DNA from: GYS-P2D sp964414425
GTDB taxonomy: Bacteria > Bacteroidota > Bacteroidia > Chitinophagales > Saprospiraceae
Direction: 5' to 3'
Length of the DNA stretch: 64,000 bases
Assembly: GCA_964414425.1 (NCBI GenBank)
Contig: CAYPWL010000019.1
Coordinates: forward strand, 1-64,000
The position numbers were made by a program, and so were the translations under genes. Under the pieces are notes generated by a model, which saw only the letters and a program-made list of their open reading frames with translations, made no database searches and was not told the origin of the DNA. This document shows, piece after piece, positions 19,272 through 25,419 of the stretch (positions are counted from its first letter, which is position 1; every line of letters starts with the position of its first letter).

Positions 19272-19577
19272 CTACTTCTGTGATTTGAATGTTTGTAAAA
19301 GTGCTTGAGCCCTCTTTATGTCTTTTGTTTGTGTTGATTTGATTCCGCCATTAATTAGCAACACGATAGTCTTACCTTGTTTGCTGAGATAAACTCTGTA
19401 ACCTTAAGCATAGTGAATTCGAAGCTCTCTGATCTCACCGCCAACTGACTCACAGTCGCCAAAATTCCCTTTTTCCTCAATTCGTTGAATTCTTAGTAAA
19501 ATTTTAGCCGCAGCTCGTTTATCTCTCAGTTTCCTGAGCCATTTATCGAACTCATCTGTTTTAAGAATTTCAAACAC
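19272..19577 (-). pseudogene. RelE/HigB-like toxin gene with an in-frame stop codon
   Basis: From the GTG at 19577 to the TAG at 19274-19272 there is one frame of 101 codons with a single TAA at 19406-19404 (codon 58). The translation is FEILKTDEFDKWLRKLRD, then RIQRIEEKGNFGDCESVGG and EIRELRIHYA, stop, GYRVYLSKQGKTIVLLING. This is the phage-derived Gp49-like/RelE addiction-killer family, in which the same position is usually a charged residue in HYxxGYRVY. A one-base change from AAA or GAA would give TAA. The start must be at or after the GTG because an in-frame TGA lies just upstream. The toxin is therefore probably dead unless read through. Confidence 0.82.
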
Positions 19578-19584
19578 TCTTCAA

Positions 19585-19604
19585 ATGTATCCAAATGGAT
19601 ACAT
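19585..19604. promoter_or_regulatory. Palindromic operator of the toxin-antitoxin pair
   Basis: The minus-strand sequence ATGTATCCA-TT-TGGATACAT is a perfect 9-base inverted repeat with a 2-base centre, ending 7 bases before the toxin GTG. The position and symmetry fit the self-repression site bound by HigA-type antitoxins. Binding is inferred, not shown. Confidence 0.72.
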
Positions 19605-19661
19605 ATTGTCAAGTTTGATTTAATCTAACCAAGTTACATACAGACGCTCTAAAGTACCAAT

Positions 19662-21356
19662 CTAATGCGCCATCCCAGGCCCACTGGAGCCCCTCGGTAT
19701 TCTGATATCTTCTACTAAGTCTTGGATCTCAGCAGGTGGAGCGGCGGTCATCCTACTTACCACAAGTGACACAATCAAGTTAAAGAACATACCGATGACG
19801 CCGATGCCCTCAGGGACGATGCCGAACCATAAGCCTTCTTCTGTGCCCCACCCCAACAGCTGTGGCTTGAAGTACATGATATAACCAGCTGTAAAGACAA
19901 TGCCTACAATCATACCTGCGATAGCACCTTCTTTGTTCATGCGCTTATCAAAAATACCAAGGATAATAGCCGGAAAGAATGAGGAGGCTGCCAGACCAAA
20001 TGCTAAGGCAACTACTTGAGCTACGAAGCCAGGTGGATTTAAGCCTGCTACGCCTGCGATAATCACTGCCACCGCTATAGCGACTCGTGCAGCGATGAGT
20101 TCTCCTTTCTCTGAGATATTGGGCATCAGTTTTTTCTTGAGGAGGTCATGCGAGATTGATGTAGCGATCACAAGTAATAATCCCGCAGCGGTAGATAATG
20201 CTGCCGCTAATCCTCCTGCTACTACGAGGGCAATTACCCAAGCTGGCAGATTGGCAATCTCAGGATTGGCAAGGACCATAATATCACGATCAATGGTCAA
20301 CTCATTGGCATTGGGGTCGGCGACATACTGGATGAGTCCATCACCGTTTTTATCATCGAAGGTGATCAGTTCAGATTCCTCCCACTTGCTAAACCATGAA
20401 GGCACGGCAGCGTACTCCTTATTGCTGACGGTCTGGATGAGATTCGTTCGTGCGAAGACCGCTATAGCTGGTGCAGTGGTGTAAAGTATAGCGATAAATA
20501 GCAAAGCATAACCTGCAGAGATACGGGCATCCTTAACCTTAGGAACAGTAAAGAACCTAACGATTACGTGCGGCAACCCTGCCGTACCTAACATCAGCGC
20601 GGCTGTTATAAAGAACACATTAATCCGATTGCCCATGCCCATCTGGGTGTAGGCATCGAAGCCGAGATCGACACTGAGCTGATCCAATTTATCCAATAGA
20701 TAGGTGCCATCCGTCAGGCTACTCCCCATGCCGAGTTGTGGCACAGGATTACCCACCATCTGTAGTGAGATGAAGATCGCCGGTACTGTAAATGCAAAGA
20801 TCAACACACAGTACTGCGCCACTTGTGTATAAGTTATGCCCTTCATACCTCCCAAGACAGCATAAAAGAATACTATAGCTATACCGATGTATATCCCTGT
20901 AGAAAAGTCTACCTCCAAGAATCTCGCAAAGGCCACACCTACTCCTCGCATCTGACCGACCACATAGGTGAACGACACCACCAGGGCGCAACATACTGCC
21001 ACGATCCGGGCGAGATCAGAATAGTAGCGCTCCCCGATAAAGTCCGGCACGGTAAACTTGCCAAACTTCCTCAGATACGGTGCCAGCAACAGCGCCAGCA
21101 ATACATATCCGCCTGTCCAGCCCATCAGATACTGCGAGCCACCATATCCTAAGAAAGAGATCAATCCCGCCATCGACAGATAGGAAGCTGCCGACATCCA
21201 GTCAGCGGCAGTCGCCATACCATTAGCTAAGGGAGATACACCCCCTCCTGCTACATAAAACTCCTTCGTTGATCCCGCTCTGGCCCAAATCGCCACACCG
21301 ATGTATAGTGCGAAGGTCAACCCAACTATTAGAAATGTCCATTCTTGTACACCCAT
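19662..21356 (-). CDS. Sodium/solute symporter of the DUF4212-associated acetate-type branch
   Basis: 564 residues with about 13 membrane segments. SSS hallmarks are TKEFYVAGGGVSPLANGMATAADWMSAASY (split around the first loop) and the FTYVVGQMRGVGVAF helix. A soluble insert (about 290-345) contains DDKNGDGLIQYV, a Ca-binding-like loop seen in this branch (VC_2705 type). These carriers need the small DUF4212 partner, whose gene is directly upstream (18 bases). Proximity to acs supports acetate or another short carboxylate as substrate; that is inference. Confidence 0.92.
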   Translation of the reverse strand: MGVQEWTFLIVGLTFALYIGVAIWARAGSTKEFYVAGGGVSPLANGMATAADWMSAASYLSMAGLISFLGYGGSQYLMGWTGGYVLLALLLAPYLRKFGKFTVPDFIGERYYSDLARIVAVCCALVVSFTYVVGQMRGVGVAFARFLEVDFSTGIYIGIAIVFFYAVLGGMKGITYTQVAQYCVLIFAFTVPAIFISLQMVGNPVPQLGMGSSLTDGTYLLDKLDQLSVDLGFDAYTQMGMGNRINVFFITAALMLGTAGLPHVIVRFFTVPKVKDARISAGYALLFIAILYTTAPAIAVFARTNLIQTVSNKEYAAVPSWFSKWEESELITFDDKNGDGLIQYVADPNANELTIDRDIMVLANPEIANLPAWVIALVVAGGLAAALSTAAGLLLVIATSISHDLLKKKLMPNISEKGELIAARVAIAVAVIIAGVAGLNPPGFVAQVVALAFGLAASSFFPAIILGIFDKRMNKEGAIAGMIVGIVFTAGYIMYFKPQLLGWGTEEGLWFGIVPEGIGVIGMFFNLIVSLVVSRMTAAPPAEIQDLVEDIRIPRGSSGPGMAH

Positions 21357-21374
21357 GATTTCTATTCTCTTCAG

Positions 21375-21632
21375 TTACTTCTCGTCAACATCAAACTCTC
21401 GATCTAAGCGGTTCATCCAAACCACATAGACAAATATGAGCACTACGAAAACATAAATTGATCCTTGTTGTGCAAACCAAAACCCCAAGGGGAAGCCACC
21501 AATCTTGATCGTATTAAGCGTCTCAGCAAACAAGATCCCGCAACCATACGAAACGATGAACCAGATGCTGAGTAAAATAAAAAGGTATCTCAAATTTTTC
21601 TTCCAATACAGCTGTAAATTAGGATTGGTCAT
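21375..21632 (-). CDS. DUF4212 small symporter subunit
   Basis: 85 residues with two membrane helices (YLFILLSIWFIVSYGCGILF and SIYVFVVLIFVYVVWMNRLD). The conserved short loop GGFPLGFWFAQQGS joins them, and a charged C-terminus (DREFDVDEK) follows. DUF4212 proteins occur beside VC_2705-type sodium symporters and are treated as their small subunit. It is the first gene of the two-gene unit. Confidence 0.92.
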   Translation of the reverse strand: MTNPNLQLYWKKNLRYLFILLSIWFIVSYGCGILFAETLNTIKIGGFPLGFWFAQQGSIYVFVVLIFVYVVWMNRLDREFDVDEK

Positions 21633-21811
21633 AGCACAGAAGTTTTGGTTAATGTACGGAATAATAACATCAGCTAAAGGGCGATAAGGGCCATCCCTTA
21701 GATGACCATAGTTTACTTGACCTTATTCTACGGATATCATCTTATGGATAACCATACAGTCATCTTTTCTAACAGACATATTTAGGCCATATTCCAGAGG
21801 ACTGTTGGCTT

Positions 21812-22309
21812 TTAGTTGACCCTATCGGGATCACTCAATGCTAATTCGGGATAGATGTGTCTTAAACAATCATCGTCTTTGGAGTAGATCATTGCATTTA
21901 TCGTCACACCATGCAATGAGTGGTCTTGGAGAGTCGCTCTAAACTTATTGATCTGATCCTTAAGATAGTAAGAGAGAAACAAGACATGTCCATTCTGAGA
22001 GGCCCACATCTGATCCGTCAACTTTCGCTGGCTGATAATCTGGCGATAATTGGTTCTGAGTCCAGTAATGTCTATATATCGTTGCCTTTGGGTGGCATCA
22101 AGAATGATTTTATTGTTTTCTGATAGGACGAAGGTTATTTCTTGGATCTGACGACTCTCAATTACTTTAATCAACTCCCCAGCACAGCTTCCATCTACCG
22201 TGAATGAATTGCCAAGGGAGGAGTAAAAATATTTTTGCCCATCGAACTTTTCTCGAATAATAGATTCGATATAGTCCGTTGGGCAAATCATAAATAAACG
22301 CTTAGTCAT
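21812..22309 (-). CDS. Uncharacterised protein coupled to the iota-carbonic-anhydrase-like gene
   Basis: 165 residues, soluble, no signal peptide. I do not recognise the family with confidence. It opens with a strand (TKRLFMICPTDYIESII) and has a central repeat of strand-helix units: IQEITFVLSENNKIILDA, then GHVLFLSYYLKDQINKF. This suggests an alpha/beta fold. Its ATG overlaps the stop of the preceding gene by one base (TAATG), so translation is coupled and a shared function is likely. No metal-binding cluster is obvious. Confidence 0.75.
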   Translation of the reverse strand: MTKRLFMICPTDYIESIIREKFDGQKYFYSSLGNSFTVDGSCAGELIKVIESRQIQEITFVLSENNKIILDATQRQRYIDITGLRTNYRQIISQRKLTDQMWASQNGHVLFLSYYLKDQINKFRATLQDHSLHGVTINAMIYSKDDDCLRHIYPELALSDPDRVN

Positions 22310-22779
22310 TAGGCAAGCGGCGCTGGTTCGTATGGGAAAGAAGAATGGTGTACATCTATTTTTAAGACTCCATTGATCAGTTTGTATCCAAAAGTGTATT
22401 CTACTTTCGCTTCATTTCCAGCGAGATCTGTAAACAAGTAATTGCCCATGGCTATGGCACGATCTTCTTCAAGAATAAATCCCGTATTCTCAAAACGTCC
22501 TTTCGTCCACAGCTTGATCGCAAACCCACCGTCTTCCTGACACGCTCGCTCTTCACCAGCTATAAAATAGGATTGTGCATGTGCTTTCGTCGGCCTAAAC
22601 TGCTCATATTTACATTTGGTAGGCTTAAATAGTACTGTGCCTGAATCAAATGCATATCGCTCATCTAAAAAATTGGAAGCATAGCTTACACATTCTGCTC
22701 TGTTAGCCTTTAAGGAGCCTATTTTCACCACGCCGTCTCCCCATAATTGTTGAGCTTCTAATACCTGTACTTTTGTTAT
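22309..22779 (-). CDS. Probable iota-class carbonic anhydrase (COG4337-like), start codon non-canonical
   Basis: Would interconvert CO2 and bicarbonate in the cytoplasm. Landmarks of the COG4337/iota-CA family are read in order: AQQLWGDGVVKIG, GTVLFKPTK, QFRPTKAHAQSYF, RFENTGFILEEDRAIAMGNY, KVEYTFGY and the terminal HHSSFPY. The first of these lies upstream of the earliest standard start (GTG at 22731). Between the in-frame TAG at 22827-22825 and that GTG there is no ATG, GTG or TTG. The codon where Met would be expected, before TKVQVLEAQQ, is ATA at 22779-22777. So either ATA (or the CTG at 22824) is used, or the start has been lost. The family call is from memory of the motifs. Confidence 0.72.
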   Translation of the reverse strand: MTKVQVLEAQQLWGDGVVKIGSLKANRAECVSYASNFLDERYAFDSGTVLFKPTKCKYEQFRPTKAHAQSYFIAGEERACQEDGGFAIKLWTKGRFENTGFILEEDRAIAMGNYLFTDLAGNEAKVEYTFGYKLINGVLKIDVHHSSFPYEPAPLA

Positions 22780-22851
22780 CGTATTCTTTTTATTTTGTGC
22801 TATAAGTTTTTTGCTGATGCACAGCTAATTTCCTAAGTCCAAGATGCATAC

Positions 22852-22898
22852 GCAACAGTGTTGCGAATATATAATATTATCAAATGCAATATTGTTGC
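22852..22898. promoter_or_regulatory. Two related palindromes upstream of the carbonic-anhydrase operon
   Basis: GCAACAGTGTTGC (22852-22864) and GCAATATTGTTGC (22886-22898) agree at 11 of 13 positions. Both are inverted repeats (GCAA/TTGC arms; the first extends to CGCAAC/GTTGCG). Their starts are 34 bases apart, about three helical turns, which suits cooperative dimers on one face of the DNA. They lie 73 bases or more from the ATA candidate start and about 130-170 bases before ndk. The regulator is unknown. Confidence 0.55.
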
Positions 22899-22976
22899 TA
22901 ACACGGGATATTTTAACTTGAAACAGTAGTGCTGGATCAATTCTGAGAATAAAAGCTTTAACGTGATATACCCCAT

Positions 22977-23006
22977 TTTGAATGACTAAATATTAGCCTA
23001 CTTTTG
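22977..23006 (+). promoter_or_regulatory. Bacteroidota-type promoter of ndk
   Basis: TTTG at 22977-22980, an 18-base spacer, then TACTTTTG at 22999-23006, a perfect TAnnTTTG -7 element. Transcription would start near 23012, leaving a short leader before the ATG at 23026. Both boxes match the consensus for the primary sigma factor in this phylum. Confidence 0.8.
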
Positions 23007-23025
23007 CAGCAAAATAATAATAGAC

Positions 23026-23445
23026 ATGGCAGGCAACACCACATTTACAATGATCAAGCCCGATGCAGTCAGAGGCGGTCACATCGGAGCTATACTTAAG
23101 ATGATAAACGAAGCGGGATTCACAATAAAGGCAATGAAATATACCAAGCTATCTGCTGAGAAAGCTGGAGAGTTTTATGCCGTACATAAGGAGCGTCCAT
23201 TTTATGGTGAGCTCGTTGAGTTCATGTCTTCAGGACCAATCGTAGCAGCAGTACTCGAAAAAGACAATGCCGTTGCTGACTTCAGAACATTGATAGGTGC
23301 GACGAATCCCGCCGAGGCAGATGCTGGCACGATCCGCGCACTCTATGCAACTAACGTTGGAGAAAATGCCGTGCATGGCTCTGACTCTGATGAGAATGCT
23401 CAGATCGAGTCAGACTTCCATTTTGCTCGTACCGAGATGTTCTAA
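23026..23445 (+). CDS. ndk: Nucleoside diphosphate kinase
   Basis: Balances NTP pools by transferring the gamma phosphate through a phospho-histidine. 139 residues, typical. TFTMIKPDAV at the N-terminus, the KERPFYGELVEFMSSGP loop, and the active-site motif NAVHGSDSDENAQIE containing the catalytic histidine. It has its own consensus promoter, and the hydrolase at 23481 follows after 35 bases. Confidence 0.98.
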   Translation: MAGNTTFTMIKPDAVRGGHIGAILKMINEAGFTIKAMKYTKLSAEKAGEFYAVHKERPFYGELVEFMSSGPIVAAVLEKDNAVADFRTLIGATNPAEADAGTIRALYATNVGENAVHGSDSDENAQIESDFHFARTEMF

Positions 23446-23480
23446 TCAACTGTTCTCAAGATCAGTTTATATAAACATAC

Positions 23481-24458
23481 ATGATTAAGAAACTCCTCTG
23501 GGGACTATTTACACTACTGGCCATACTGATTGTAGTATGGGTATTAGGTCCGAGAGTTGAATATGACGAGTTGGACTTAGATCCAATAACGCTTGACCTG
23601 TCGATAGAGGATATCGATAGCTACTTGGCAAACAAAGAGTCTCAAGTGGAGTTTCTTAAAGAGGATAATGAAGCACGGGTGGTCTGGGCAGATAGCACCC
23701 ACCAAAAGACACCCTATAGCATCGTCTATATACATGGCTTCAGTGCCAGCCAAGGCGAAGGGGCACCGCTACACACCTCAATAGCCGACTCGATAGGAGC
23801 CAACCTATTCTTAGCGAGACTGCGGGATCATGGACTTAGTACCAAGGAAGCATTTAGAGCGGTGACGCCACAAGATTGGATTGATGATACTAAAGAGGCC
23901 TTAGCAATCGGGCGACTTATAGGAGAGCAAGTCATCGTGGTATCCTGCTCCACCGGAGGGACACTGTCAATACCCTTAGCTCCAGAGGAAGAATCAATAC
24001 ACTCATTGATACTCCTCTCCCCTAACATAGAGATTGCTGACCCTAATGCCGCAATGATCACTGGCCCATGGGGCGAACAAATGATAGAATCCATGGTCGG
24101 CGAATATCGCATGGTGGATAGTACGCAACTCAGCCAATATTGGTCTGGCAACTATCATATCGACGGTCTCAAGGCCCTACAGGGCTTGATAGACCATACC
24201 ATGACTGACGATACATTTGAGAAGGTCACTACACCTATCTACATGGGTTACTATTATAAGAATGAACAAGAACAAGATCCTGTAGTCAGCGTGGATGCGA
24301 TGCTACAGTTCTACGATGCCGTCGGCACTCCATCAGCTCAAAAACACAAAACTGCCTTTGCCAACGCCGGTGACCATGTCATCAGCAGCCACTTAAAAAA
24401 TGAGAACTGGCAAGATGTCTATGACGACATCATGGCTTACTTAGTGCCAAGACTGTAA
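23481..24458 (+). CDS. Membrane-anchored alpha/beta hydrolase
   Basis: 325 residues. An N-terminal hydrophobic helix (LLWGLFTLLAILIVVWVLG) acts as anchor or uncleaved signal. The hydrolase core follows: YIHGFSASQGEG (oxyanion region), the nucleophile elbow VVSCSTGGT with Ser in SCSTGG, and a late GDHVISSH that supplies the catalytic His. This resembles the serine aminopeptidase/lysophospholipase-like branch. Substrate not known. Confidence 0.85.
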   Translation: MIKKLLWGLFTLLAILIVVWVLGPRVEYDELDLDPITLDLSIEDIDSYLANKESQVEFLKEDNEARVVWADSTHQKTPYSIVYIHGFSASQGEGAPLHTSIADSIGANLFLARLRDHGLSTKEAFRAVTPQDWIDDTKEALAIGRLIGEQVIVVSCSTGGTLSIPLAPEEESIHSLILLSPNIEIADPNAAMITGPWGEQMIESMVGEYRMVDSTQLSQYWSGNYHIDGLKALQGLIDHTMTDDTFEKVTTPIYMGYYYKNEQEQDPVVSVDAMLQFYDAVGTPSAQKHKTAFANAGDHVISSHLKNENWQDVYDDIMAYLVPRL

Positions 24459-24555
24459 GACTTCCCGCCACATACTTCTCGGCTCAACTTTCTTTTACAC
24501 TACATCAAGCTTGCAAGTAAAATCTTGCTGATTCTGATGAGATAGACTGAGTTAA

Positions 24556-24942
24556 AATAAGAAGCAATCTTCGGCAAACGATCTTCAATTCGAAATTGAC
24601 TTCAAACAGTTCTTCGAATTCTATAAGATCATCAACAGCATGCATCTCGCACAACGAATTGGTATGAACGAAACACTTCTCTCACAGTATGTTAATGGAA
24701 AGAAGAATCCATCCAAACGACAAATAGAACGAATCATTAGATCCAACAATCGAGGGCTATTAAAAAGTGACCTAAAGGCAGGAGATCGAGTGAATCAGGG
24801 AGATATCGTAGGATATATGCAAGATAGCTTCGGTGAAACCATCAAAGTATTGAAAGCCCCATGCACTGGAATTATATTATACAAAATAGGCACTCCTCCT
24901 GTAAATGTGGGGGAAACTATTATGTGTATTGCCTATCCATAA
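24556..24942 (+). pseudogene. Chimeric relic: HicB-type antitoxin HTH joined to a desuccinylase-like C-terminus
   Basis: The open frame after the TAA at 24553-24555 reads DLQFEIDFKQFFEFYKIINS with no start, reaches an ATG at 24640, and continues MHLAQRIGMNETLLSQYVNG. This part resembles the C-terminal helix-turn-helix of Bacteroidota HicB-like antitoxins. From about residue 38 after the ATG the sequence changes to LKAGDRVNQGDIVGYMQDSFGE and APCTGIILYKIGTPPVNVGE. That part looks like the C-terminal beta-domain of succinylglutamate desuccinylase/aspartoacylase-type proteins. Neither half has its main domain. The likely origin is a deletion that fused two gene ends; whether the 100-residue frame is expressed is unknown. 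Confidence 0.55.
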
Positions 24943-24968
24943 ACAGGTCTTGTGTTGCAAGTATTTAC

Positions 24969-25313
24969 CTACAGAATCTCTTCAACATTCTCAGGTGGCC
25001 TGCCCAAGACTGCCTTATTGCCTTTCACTACTATTGGGCGTTGTATGAGTTGAGGATGAGCAACCATCGCTTCGATCCATTCTGATGCACTAAGGTCTTT
25101 GCCTTTGTATTGTTCTTTATAGATTGCTTCACTAGTGCGTACAAGATCTTTGGCTTCAATGCCCAATACAGTAATGAGTTCTTTAAGCTGTGACGAGGTC
25201 AATTGGTCTTTCAAATATTCGTGAATCGTAGGATCTATACCCTTACATCTTATCAATTGTAAGGTCTCTCTGCTCTTACCACATCGTGGGTGATGGTATA
25301 TTATAACGGACAT
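24969..25313 (-). CDS. arsC: ArsC-family arsenate reductase (glutaredoxin type)
   Basis: Reduces arsenate to arsenite, or acts as a Spx/YffB-like relative. From the ATG at 25313 the protein has 114 residues and starts directly with the thioredoxin-like strand MSVIIYHHPRCGKSRETL, with the single catalytic Cys in PRCGKS. Further family landmarks are IHEYLKDQLTSSQLKEL, DLVRTSEAIYKE, and HPQLIQRPIVVKGNKAVLGRPPE. An upstream ATG at 25331 would add six residues not needed by the fold. No arsR or arsB lies nearby. Confidence 0.85.
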   Translation of the reverse strand: MSVIIYHHPRCGKSRETLQLIRCKGIDPTIHEYLKDQLTSSQLKELITVLGIEAKDLVRTSEAIYKEQYKGKDLSASEWIEAMVAHPQLIQRPIVVKGNKAVLGRPPENVEEIL

Positions 25314-25344
25314 ATGTTCGGTTCTATTCATTTATTGCTGACGC

Positions 25345-25394
25345 ATTATCACAACAAATGTGATAATATCTCTTTATTGTGATAATATCTCTTT
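25345..25394. promoter_or_regulatory. Cluster of TGTGATAAT half-sites between arsC and the secreted propeller gene
   Basis: ATTATCACA (25345-25353) and TGTGATAAT (25359-25367) form a perfect 9-base inverted repeat with a 5-base spacer. A 17-base direct repeat, TGTGATAATATCTCTTT, follows at 25359-25375 and 25378-25394, giving a third half-site. The cluster sits between divergent genes, so it could control either one. The cognate regulator is not identified. Confidence 0.55.
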
Positions 25395-25419
25395 TTTATA
25401 ACCGCATAAGCGAATTGAT

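Noticed and set aside
20095..20484. 129-codon plus-strand open frame opposite the symporter gene
   Set aside because: It is the antisense shadow of a conserved membrane protein and shows no family motif of its own.
25345..25394. Possible CRISPR or tandem array at the TGTGATAAT cluster
   Set aside because: Only two direct copies with a two-base gap; better explained as an operator.
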